Shown here: positions 1 through 5,498 of the stretch, piece after piece
How positions within the stretch are numbered: position 1 is the stretch's first letter
Layout of the letters: the number at the start of each line of letters is the position of its first letter
Assembly: GCA_964654185.1 (NCBI GenBank)
Contig: CAZZIE010000116.1
Location: 1 to 13,942 of the forward strand
Source: CAYFQV01 sp964654185
GTDB taxonomy: Bacteria > Spirochaetota > Spirochaetia > DSM-27196 > PWMO01
Length of the DNA stretch: 13,942 bases
Reading direction: 5' to 3'
Translations under genes and position numbers: made by a program
Notes under the pieces: model-generated
What the model was told of the DNA's origin: nothing
Seen by the model: only the letters and a program-made list of their open reading frames with translations
The model's database searches: none

Positions 1-609
1 GGAGTGCGTGACCAGGACGACGGTGCACCCGGTATCCCGATGGATCTCCCGCAACAGCACGTTCAGTCGCTCCCGGGTCAGCAAGTCGAGTGACGAAAAG
101 GGCTCGTCCAGAATGAGCAGGTCAGGCTCCGTCACCAGGGCGCGGGCGAGCTCGACGCGCTTCTTCATGCCCCCGGAGAGCTCACCCGGGAAGTAGGACT
201 CATATCCTGAAAGGCCCACCATCTCGAGCATGCGCCGGCCGCGCTCGCGGATCTCCTCCCGGGTACCGCCCCCGTTGCCGTTGACCTCAAAGGGGAGGAG
301 CACGTTCTGCAGGGCGTTCTTCCACTCGAGGAGGGATTCCGCCTGGAAGACAAAGGAGAGATGCTCCGATCGCACCGTCAGGGAGCCCTCGTAGGAGCGG
401 TACATGTTCCCCAGGATGTGGAGGAGCGTGGTCTTGCCGGACCCGGAGGGGCCGATGAAGGTGACGAAACTCCCCCGCTTCACCGAAAAGGTGAGGTCCT
501 GCAGGACCGGCGGGCCCCCGGCGTAGCGAAAGGACAAGCCTCTCGCCTCGATGATTGGTGCGGTGTGAGATGAGGTACGTTGTTGTGCCGGTGCAGCCAC
601 TGAGCCCAT
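1..609 (-). CDS. ABC importer ATP-binding protein (SsuB/TauB type), partial, FMN-riboswitch-linked
   Basis: This is the nucleotide-binding subunit of an ABC importer of the nitrate/sulfonate/taurine type; the 3' end lies beyond position 1, and 203 codons are visible. Seen: Walker A GPSGSGKTT, a Q-loop (VFQAES), signature LSGGMKKR, Walker B LLILDEPFSSLD and an H-loop VTHS, in order. The start chosen is the ATG at 609; an in-frame GTG at 630 directly follows a stop and is an alternative. Neither has a clear Shine-Dalgarno sequence. An FMN riboswitch sits immediately upstream on the same strand. SsuB/ThiZ-like ATPases with NMT1/THI5-like binding proteins under FMN riboswitches are known as riboflavin-uptake systems (RibXY type), so riboflavin or a precursor is the inferred substrate. 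The permease and binding protein would lie off the left edge. The ATPase assignment is certain; the substrate is inferred from the riboswitch. Confidence 0.93.
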   Translation of the reverse strand, partial: MGSVAAPAQQRTSSHTAPIIEARGLSFRYAGGPPVLQDLTFSVKRGSFVTFIGPSGSGKTTLLHILGNMYRSYEGSLTVRSEHLSFVFQAESLLEWKNALQNVLLPFEVNGNGGGTREEIRERGRRMLEMVGLSGYESYFPGELSGGMKKRVELARALVTEPDLLILDEPFSSLDLLTRERLNVLLREIHRDTGCTVVLVTHS

Positions 610-638
610 GACGCCAATCCAGGTTCTCACGCGTCACT

Positions 639-680
639 GCGAGGGGCTCGCGGCAGGGAATGCGACCCCGGGCGGTCGCA
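639..680 (-). promoter_or_regulatory. Two consecutive hairpins between FMN aptamer and start codon
   Basis: On the minus strand, a perfect 7-bp stem (TGCGACC / GGTCGCA, 6-nt loop, 680-661) is followed by a perfect 5-bp stem (GCGAG / CTCGC, 3-nt loop, 651-639). They lie between the FMN aptamer and the ABC ATPase start and are probably the expression platform. Neither has a downstream T-run, so an intrinsic terminator is not demonstrated. Rho-dependent or translational control is equally possible. Confidence 0.5.
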
Positions 681-683
681 CAG

Positions 684-815
684 GTTTCTTCTCCCATCCA
701 GACTTGCACTGTCGGTGATGGAATTCCACCATCTCCACCCAACCGGGACGAACTCCCGGATTCAGGGTTGCGGACTGTCACCGCCGGTCGGGCCGAAGCC
801 CTCCCTCGAAGAAAC
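684..815 (-). ncRNA. FMN riboswitch (RFN element) with unusual P2 loop
   Basis: The minus strand carries the RFN hallmark blocks in order: ACCGGCGGTGACAGTCCGC, a GATGG-TGGAATT-CCATC hairpin (P5 with its T-loop-like loop), then ACCGACAGTGCAAGTC and TGGATGGGAGAAG. P1 closes with eight pairs: GTTTCTTC at 815-808 with GAAGAAAC at 691-684. P4 is a CCGGGA/TCCCGG hairpin. FMN binding normally turns off downstream flavin synthesis or uptake genes. Here the regulated gene is the ABC ATPase starting at 609. The usual P2 hairpin (GGG-TGAAATT-CCC) is replaced by GGGC-TTCG-GCCC, removing the conserved L2 loop sequence. The remaining consensus is strong enough that identity is not in doubt; ligand affinity is. 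Confidence 0.95.
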
Positions 816-832
816 GCGCTTGATTTATCGAA

Positions 833-862
833 AAGATACTACAAGTCGATGTTACTTGCCAA
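833..862 (-). promoter_or_regulatory. Putative promoter for riboswitch-ABC transcript
   Basis: On the minus strand, TTGGCA (862-857, five of six matches to -35) is followed after 18 bp by TATCTT (838-833, four of six matches to -10). It overlaps the last codons of mnmE. The expected transcription start is near 826, about ten bases before P1 of the FMN aptamer, so the geometry suits a riboswitch leader. Confidence 0.5.
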
Positions 863-2405
863 GGCAGAAGGTGCCGAACATGACATCCAGCACGTCCGAG
901 CTCGTCACCTCTCCGGTGATCTCCCCCAGGGCGGAAATCGCCTCCTGAACGTCCACCGCTACGACGTCCGCGGGCAGGGTGGCGTCCATGGCCTCCTCGA
1001 CCGCATCCAGACTGCGGACCGCGCGATCCAGGAGGTCCCGCTGCCGCGCCGAATCGATCACCGCCGGCGCGGCGCCGGAGGTTTCCGACCCCCGTGGCGG
1101 TGCATCGCCCGGCACCCCGGTGGTCTCCGCGGCGCCGGCCTCGGCACTTCCGGTCTTGGGAGCGCCCGTCTCGGGGCCCCCGGTCTCCGGCGCGCCAGTC
1201 CCCGCGGCGCCGGCCTCGGCACTTCCGGTCTCGGCGCCCGGCCCCGAGGCGCCCGTTCGCCGGGCGCGGATCACCGCCGCAACGGCCGGCGGGAGATCGT
1301 GGATGCCGGCGCCGGTGGTGGAGCTCACGTGATGGCACGCCACGTCGCGCGGGCACGCGTCCTCCCGGCGTGAAACCAGGTCATCCTTCGAAACAACGGC
1401 AACAACGGCGCCGGCCAACTCCGCGCTCAACCGGGAGATCTCCGCCTCGTCTTCGCTGGTCAGACCAACCTCTCCGTCGACGACGTAGACGGCGGCGTCC
1501 GCCTGGGAGAGGAGCTCCCGGCTGCGCCGGATGCCCTCGCTCTCAATGCGTTCGCCGGACTCCCGGAGGCCGGCGGTGTCCACCAGGCGCACCGGAATGC
1601 CCTCCATGGAGACGGCAACCTCGAGGTAGTCCCGGGTCGTGCCGTGAATCTCGCTCACAATGGCGCGGTCCTCCCGCAGGAGCGCGTTGAAGAGAGATGA
1701 CTTGCCCGCATTCGTCCGACCGGCAATCACCACGAGCGCCCCTTCCTGGTAGAGCCTGCCCGTGGCGTAGGTCCCTCGCAGCTCGGTGAGGTCCCGGCGG
1801 ACCCGGCGAACGGTCTCCACCTCCATGGGGAGCTCACCGGTCTCATCGTCAGGATAATCTATCTGCGCCGCCAGCCCCGCCATGACGCGGACCAGTTGCT
1901 CCTTGGCGCGATCAATACGGTCGAAGACCGCCCCGGAGAGACGATGCATGGCCAGCCGCTGCGCCGCGTCGGTGCGGGCGTTGACCAGCTCGTTCACCGC
2001 CTCGGCGCGGGTCAGGTCGACCTTGCCGTTGACGAAGGCGCGGAAGGTGAACTCCCCGGGCTGCGCAGTGCGGGCACCTCGGCGGCGAAGGAGCTCCAGG
2101 ATCGCCTCCATGCCCGGCGGCGAGCCGTGACAGTGGATCTCGACGGAATCCTCGCCGGTGTAGCTCTTCGGCTCGCGGAACACGAGGAAGAGCACCTCAT
2201 CCAGCACGTTCTCAGTGTCGGGATCGACGACGGCGCCGCGGTGCACCGTGTACCCCTCCGCGTGCTCCAGGGTGTCCGGGATGGAGCTCACCGCGGCGAC
2301 CAGGGAGACGACGCCGGTGCCGGACACCCGGATCACCCCAATGGCGCCGCGGCCCATGGGTGTGGCAATGGCTGCTATCGGTTCTTCCGTGGTGTATGCG
2401 GACAT
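852..2405 (-). CDS. mnmE: tRNA uridine-5-carboxymethylaminomethyl modification GTPase MnmE
   Basis: MnmE works with MnmG to install (carboxymethyl)aminomethyl groups at C5 of tRNA wobble uridine, using methylene-THF, FAD and GTP. The 517 residues show: TrmE N-terminal folate-binding domain (about 5-120, GRGAIGVIRVSG); helical part with PGEFTFRAFVNGK; GTPase domain with G1 GRTNAGKSS (229-237, including the K+-sensing Asn), G2 TTRD (256-259), G3 DTAG (276-279); and the C-terminal catalytic CLGK (Cys514). Two oddities stand out. G4 reads SKDD (339-342) instead of NKxD. A roughly 62-residue Gly/Ala/Thr/Glu/Pro-rich insertion (384-445) precedes the last helical domain, explaining the length over the usual 450-470. 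The ATG at 2405 was chosen over 2441 because MnmE family homology begins there and a -10 box lies just upstream. It sits alone under its own promoter. Confidence 0.97.
   Translation of the reverse strand: MSAYTTEEPIAAIATPMGRGAIGVIRVSGTGVVSLVAAVSSIPDTLEHAEGYTVHRGAVVDPDTENVLDEVLFLVFREPKSYTGEDSVEIHCHGSPPGMEAILELLRRRGARTAQPGEFTFRAFVNGKVDLTRAEAVNELVNARTDAAQRLAMHRLSGAVFDRIDRAKEQLVRVMAGLAAQIDYPDDETGELPMEVETVRRVRRDLTELRGTYATGRLYQEGALVVIAGRTNAGKSSLFNALLREDRAIVSEIHGTTRDYLEVAVSMEGIPVRLVDTAGLRESGERIESEGIRRSRELLSQADAAVYVVDGEVGLTSEDEAEISRLSAELAGAVVAVVSKDDLVSRREDACPRDVACHHVSSTTGAGIHDLPPAVAAVIRARRTGASGPGAETGSAEAGAAGTGAPETGGPETGAPKTGSAEAGAAETTGVPGDAPPRGSETSGAAPAVIDSARQRDLLDRAVRSLDAVEEAMDATLPADVVAVDVQEAISALGEITGEVTSSDVLDVMFGTFCLGK
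1071..1256 (-). repeat. Low-complexity insertion in mnmE containing a 30-bp in-frame direct repeat
   Basis: The region encodes a Gly/Ala/Thr/Glu/Pro-rich linker inside MnmE, absent from typical family members. Two exact 30-bp copies occur at 1127-1156 and 1202-1231. They are 75 bp apart (25 codons), so both encode the same peptide, TGSAEAGAAE-like. Shorter TGAPET/TGGPET units lie between them. In-frame tandem expansion of a GC-rich unit is the simplest explanation. Confidence 0.85.
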
Positions 2406-2412
2406 GGCGGCA

Positions 2413-2441
2413 ATACTAACGCCCGGCCGGGGCTCCCGCAA
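2413..2441 (-). promoter_or_regulatory. mnmE promoter, probably leaderless
   Basis: On the minus strand, TTGCGG (2441-2436) is followed after 17 bp by TAGTAT (2418-2413). The mnmE ATG starts 7 nt further on, which is where transcription should begin. No Shine-Dalgarno sequence is present before the ATG. The HAD gene has the same -35 hexamer and spacing. Confidence 0.6.
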
Positions 2442-2460
2442 CGGTACCGGCCGGCCCGCG

Positions 2461-2547
2461 CGGCGGCGCCTGGCGATTCCGCGCCCACCGCGGCGGCGCC
2501 GGGCGGCACGGGGTCATTCCGTACCCACCGCGGCGGCGCCGGGCGGC
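2461..2547 (+). repeat. Intergenic GC-rich tandem repeat, 40-bp period
   Basis: The 178-bp gap between the HAD gene 3' end and the mnmE start holds about two and a half copies of a GC-rich unit containing CGGCGGCGCC. The clearest copies are an exact 24-bp block at 2484-2507 and 2524-2547, 40 bp apart. A shorter copy starts at 2461 and shares the CGGCGGCGCC core and an ATTCC end. The strand is arbitrary. Confidence 0.75.
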
Positions 2548-2567
2548 GGACGGCGGCACAGGGCGAT

Positions 2568-2580
2568 CCCGCGGAGCGGG
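2568..2580 (-). terminator. Small hairpin after the HAD gene
   Basis: A 5-bp CCCGC/GCGGG stem with a 3-nt loop lies just past the HAD stop codon on the minus strand. It has no T-run, so terminator function is weakly supported. Confidence 0.25.
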
Positions 2581-2583
2581 CTC

Positions 2584-3246
2584 TCAGTCCAGTATGAACT
2601 CGGACAACTCCTCGACCGACTCGAAGAAGTGGTCACAGGCGGAGCGCATGTACTCCCGGATCTCCGGGACGCTGTGCCCCCACCCCGCACCGCCGACAGC
2701 GACGCCTGCGCGGCGCGCCATGACGACGCCGGGCTTCAGATCATCTACCACCAGAACGTCTTCCTTGGAGACGTGAAGGCGGCGCTTCGCGTCTTCCACC
2801 GGGAAAGGGGCGGGCTTTCGCTTATGCGGTTCCTTCTCCCACCCGTAGATCAGGTGGGGACCGACGCCCTTCCGGTCGGCGTGGCGGTAGTCCCGCTCAA
2901 TGGTATCCGGGGCGGAGTGTGAAACCACGACCAGGTACCCTCCGGCTCCGATGAAGCGCTCAAGGAAGTCGAGCATCCCCGGATAGAACTCGGGGATCCG
3001 GCGAGCGGTGTATGTGCGCCAGATCCGATACTCCTCGTCGATCTCCTCCGTCGTCATGCCCAGCTCATTTTCCAGGTATTCGACGTACCCGGGATGGAAG
3101 TTGCGCTGGAAGAAGCCTTCAAGGTCCAGCAGGGGCGTCGCCGGTCGAAGCCGGCTCATGACATCGAGGTAGGCGGGAAAGTGAATGTGTCGGGTGCTGT
3201 CGACAGCGGTGTCGTCGTGATCGAGAACAAGGGTGCGGAATCGCAT
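2584..3246 (-). CDS. HAD-superfamily hydrolase (phosphatase-like)
   Basis: This 220-residue protein has all four HAD motifs: motif I DHDDT (nucleophile Asp9, acid/base Asp11), motif II VVSHS (about 107-111), motif III Lys144 in KRKPAPFP, and motif IV VVDDLKPG (Asp168/Asp169). A helical cap lies between motifs I and II (about 15-95). It is probably a soluble cytoplasmic phosphatase of the phosphoglycolate phosphatase/beta-phosphoglucomutase-like class; the substrate cannot be read from sequence. The ATG at 3246 has no Shine-Dalgarno sequence but has a -10-like box 8 nt upstream. It is transcribed alone on the minus strand, divergent from the ABC operon that starts at 3387. Confidence 0.9.
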   Translation of the reverse strand: MRFRTLVLDHDDTAVDSTRHIHFPAYLDVMSRLRPATPLLDLEGFFQRNFHPGYVEYLENELGMTTEEIDEEYRIWRTYTARRIPEFYPGMLDFLERFIGAGGYLVVVSHSAPDTIERDYRHADRKGVGPHLIYGWEKEPHKRKPAPFPVEDAKRRLHVSKEDVLVVDDLKPGVVMARRAGVAVGGAGWGHSVPEIREYMRSACDHFFESVEELSEFILD

Positions 3247-3254
3247 GGTAGAGA

Positions 3255-3283
3255 ACTGTAACGGTGGGCGCCGCGTCCCGCAA
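3255..3283 (-). promoter_or_regulatory. HAD gene promoter, probably leaderless
   Basis: On the minus strand, TTGCGG (3283-3278) is followed after 17 bp by TACAGT (3260-3255). The ATG begins 8 nt downstream, at the expected transcription start. The -35 hexamer and spacer match the mnmE promoter exactly. Confidence 0.55.
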
Positions 3284-3309
3284 CCACAGAAATTTCTTCA
3301 ACATTCTTC

Positions 3310-3338
3310 TTGACACCCGTTGCGCGCCGCGCTACATT
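3310..3338 (+). promoter_or_regulatory. Sigma70-type promoter of the ABC/GntR/DUF2807 operon
   Basis: A perfect -35 TTGACA (3310-3315), 17-bp spacer and -10 TACATT (3333-3338, four of six). The expected start is near 3345. This is the best promoter in the window, fitting a strong promoter that needs repression. Confidence 0.8.
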
Positions 3339-3343
3339 CCTAC

Positions 3344-3363
3344 TGTACTATCTCATTAGTGCA
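3344..3363 (+). promoter_or_regulatory. Putative GntR/YtrA operator palindrome
   Basis: TGTACTA-N6-TAGTGCA is an inverted repeat with one mismatch. It covers the predicted transcription start of the operon that encodes a YtrA-type GntR regulator. YtrA-subfamily operators are palindromes of this general kind, so autorepression is inferred. Confidence 0.65.
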
Positions 3364-3373
3364 CTACTTCACC

Positions 3374-3379
3374 AAGGAG
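3374..3379 (+). promoter_or_regulatory. Ribosome binding site of the ABC ATPase gene
   Basis: AAGGAG lies 7 nt before the ATG at 3387. It fixes that start and contrasts with the Shine-Dalgarno-less genes nearby. Confidence 0.8.
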
Positions 3380-3386
3380 CAAACAC

Positions 3387-4322
3387 ATGGTACAGCTTGA
3401 TACGGTGAGCTTTTCCTACCAGAAGAAGAAACCGCTCTTCGACGAGCTCTCGTTGGCCATCCAGCCCGGCGGCATCTACGGCCTTCTGGGAAAGAACGGC
3501 GCCGGCAAGACGAGCCTGCTCCGCATTGCCGCGGGCCTGCTGGCCCCCGACAGCGGAAGCAGCACCGTCCTGGGGCGAGAGTCGAAGCTCCGCCATCCGG
3601 ACACCCTGGCGGACATCTTCTTCGTGCCGGAGGAGTTTTTCCTTCCGCCGATCACCGGGCGGAACTACGTGAAGGCGTACGGCCCCTTCTACCCCGCCTT
3701 CTCCCAGGACATCTTCGACGACTGCGTTCGTGAGTTCGACATTGACACCTTCGTAAAGCTCACGACGCTCTCGTACGGGCAGCGGAAGAAGTTTCTCGTT
3801 GCCTTTGCCCTGGCCACGGGGGCGCGCCTCGTCCTCTTCGACGAGCCGACCAACGGCCTGGACATTCCGAGCAAGAGCCAGCTGCGGAAGCTGCTGCTCA
3901 CGCACCTGTCGGATGATCGCGCCTTCATCGTCTCGACGCACCAGGTCCGCGATCTGGCAAGCGTCATTGACCCGATCGTGATCATTGACGAGGGACGCAT
4001 TGTCTTCGAGTACAGCGTCGCCGAGATCGACGGCTCTCTGCGCACGCGGGTGGCCCGCACCCTGGACGAGTCCCTGGCCCTCTACCACGAGGAGACCCTG
4101 GGGGGCTACGCGGTACTGGAGCAGGCCCCGGCATCCGGGGATGAGCAGGTCGATGTGGAGCTGCTCTTCAACGCCGTCATGTACCACCCCGATGCCGTCG
4201 CCCAGGCGATCGCCGACCGCGGCGGACGGTCCACAGCGGGGACGCGCGAAGAGGCGCGGCGGGAAGACGACCACGCGGCCGCCCGCGGCGCAGGCGACAG
4301 CACCGAAACGGAGGAGAACTAG
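3387..4322 (+). CDS. ABC-2 type exporter ATP-binding protein (YtrB/EcsA-like)
   Basis: This is the nucleotide-binding subunit of a small ABC-2 exporter that pairs with the permease encoded next. Visible motifs: Walker A LLGKNGAGKTS (about 33-43), a variant signature LSYGQRKKF (128-136), Walker B LVLFDEPTNGLD (148-159) and His185 in the H-loop (STHQ). The LSYGQ signature departs from LSGGQ, as in other YtrB-like ATPases, and there is no clear Q-loop Gln (FFVPEE). After about residue 220 there is a roughly 90-residue extension ending in an acidic, disordered-looking tail (from about 280). First gene of a four-gene operon, with TTGACA promoter, operator-like palindrome and AAGGAG upstream. The cargo is unknown; with GntR and DUF2807 partners, a role in cell-envelope stress or antimicrobial tolerance is a reasonable inference only. 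Confidence 0.93.
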   Translation: MVQLDTVSFSYQKKKPLFDELSLAIQPGGIYGLLGKNGAGKTSLLRIAAGLLAPDSGSSTVLGRESKLRHPDTLADIFFVPEEFFLPPITGRNYVKAYGPFYPAFSQDIFDDCVREFDIDTFVKLTTLSYGQRKKFLVAFALATGARLVLFDEPTNGLDIPSKSQLRKLLLTHLSDDRAFIVSTHQVRDLASVIDPIVIIDEGRIVFEYSVAEIDGSLRTRVARTLDESLALYHEETLGGYAVLEQAPASGDEQVDVELLFNAVMYHPDAVAQAIADRGGRSTAGTREEARREDDHAAARGAGDSTETEEN

Positions 4323-4324
4323 TC

Positions 4325-5125
4325 ATGAATGCCTTCACACAGAGTCTCAAACGACTGGGCAAGCTGGGGCGCGTCTTCGCGATCACGCAGGGGCGCTCGG
4401 TCGGCATCAACCTGGCGGCGGCGGCGGCAGTGCTGCTCGTTGCCTACATCATTGCCGTTTTCTCCGGAGGACCCACGGGAACCTTCACCTTTCACGAGGT
4501 CTTCTTCCCGATCTTCTTCCTGGTGGCGGGTTTCATTGCGACGAGCAACTCCTTTGCCCCAATGCACAAGGCTGATCGGAGCTATGCGTATCTCAGCCTC
4601 CCGGCGTCGCATCTGGAGAAGACCATCGAGAAGCTTCTGCTCTCGACGGTTGTGTACATCATCCTGGCCCTGGTGAGCTACTTCGCCTTCTCGGGCGCAG
4701 CCCTGGGTCTGAGCGAGTTGATTGCGGGACGATCCTTCCCCCTCTTCAACCCCTTTGCAGGGTGGGTGTGGGAGATGGTGCGCTTCTACGTGATCGTGCA
4801 GTCGATCTTCCTCTTTGGAGCGGCGTACTTCCGGAACAAGTACTTCATCAAGACGCTCCTCGGCGCCGCGGCAGTCTTTCTCGTGGTGGGCGCTGTGGCA
4901 AGCGGCGCGACCTGGCTCTTCTTTGGTGACATCTTCCGGGCCCTCCGGGCGGGTACGATCGACACCTTCGAGAACGTCACGGTCGGCCAGGCGGAGACCT
5001 TCCAGCGCATCATCATGGTTGTCCGGGATGTGGCGGAGGTGCTCTTCTACTGGATCATGGCGCCCTTCTTCTGGGTCATGACCTGGCTCAGAGTACGGGA
5101 AGCGGAGGTGTCGGATGCAGTTTAG
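4325..5125 (+). CDS. ABC-2 type transporter permease subunit
   Basis: A 266-residue polytopic membrane protein, presumed partner of the ATPase encoded two bases upstream. About six hydrophobic segments are visible (near 29-47, 58-75, 104-123, 150-167, 177-200 and 236-257). The cytosolic motif LSLPASHLEKTIEKLL (90-105) is a familiar block in ABC-2 permeases of GntR-linked operons, placed between the second and third segments. A GGAGGAG-like ribosome site overlaps the end of the ATPase gene. The 3' end overlaps the GntR start by 11 bp, indicating translational coupling. Substrate unknown. Confidence 0.88.
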   Translation: MNAFTQSLKRLGKLGRVFAITQGRSVGINLAAAAAVLLVAYIIAVFSGGPTGTFTFHEVFFPIFFLVAGFIATSNSFAPMHKADRSYAYLSLPASHLEKTIEKLLLSTVVYIILALVSYFAFSGAALGLSELIAGRSFPLFNPFAGWVWEMVRFYVIVQSIFLFGAAYFRNKYFIKTLLGAAAVFLVVGAVASGATWLFFGDIFRALRAGTIDTFENVTVGQAETFQRIIMVVRDVAEVLFYWIMAPFFWVMTWLRVREAEVSDAV

Positions 5126-5498
5126 CGGCAGTCAGTCGATCTACCTTCAGATCAGCGACTACATCTGCGAGAACATCCTGCAGAAGACCTGGGAAGAGGG
5201 AGATCGGATTCCATCCATCCGTGAGATGGCAGTGTCGGTGGAGGTGAACCCGAATACGGTCATGCGATCCTACGCACACCTCCAGGATCAAGGTATTATC
5301 GAGAACCGCCGCGGCATCGGCTACTTCGTGTCCGACGGCGGTTATGAGGAGACCCGACGAATGAAGACCACCGAGTTTGTGGAGCAGGAGCTGCCCCGGA
5401 TCTTTCGGATCATGCAGCTGATCAATATGTCCGTTGAGGAGCTCTCCCGCGAGTATGCGCGATATCTGAAGGAGCACGAAAATGAAGCAGTCAAGTAA
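5115..5498 (+). CDS. GntR-family transcriptional regulator, YtrA subfamily
   Basis: A 127-residue regulator with an N-terminal winged-helix GntR domain (about 8-76), seen as GDRIPSIREMAVSVEVNPNTV and the wing RRGIGYFVSDGG. A short C-terminal helical tail (about 85-125) is all that remains of the effector domain. This size and layout define the YtrA subfamily, whose members usually repress adjacent ABC transporter operons and often respond to cell-wall-active compounds. It overlaps the permease (11 bp) and the next gene (17 bp), so it is cotranscribed. The palindrome at 3344-3363 is the likely binding site. Confidence 0.92.
   Translation: MQFSGSQSIYLQISDYICENILQKTWEEGDRIPSIREMAVSVEVNPNTVMRSYAHLQDQGIIENRRGIGYFVSDGGYEETRRMKTTEFVEQELPRIFRIMQLINMSVEELSREYARYLKEHENEAVK

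Noticed and set aside
287..781. Long minus-strand reading frame across the ABC ATPase and riboswitch
   Set aside because: It is out of frame with the ABC motifs, crosses the FMN aptamer, and has no family features.
660..1373. Plus-strand frame opposite mnmE
   Set aside because: Antisense to a strongly conserved gene in GC-rich DNA; Arg/Gly/Ala-rich product with no domain signs.
2461..2547. CRISPR array
   Set aside because: Too few copies, no distinct spacers, and the unit is GC-rich low-complexity DNA with no cas genes nearby.
3369..4274. Minus-strand 301-codon frame opposite the ABC ATPase
   Set aside because: The plus strand has all ABC motifs, a promoter and a ribosome site; the minus frame is a GC-skew shadow.
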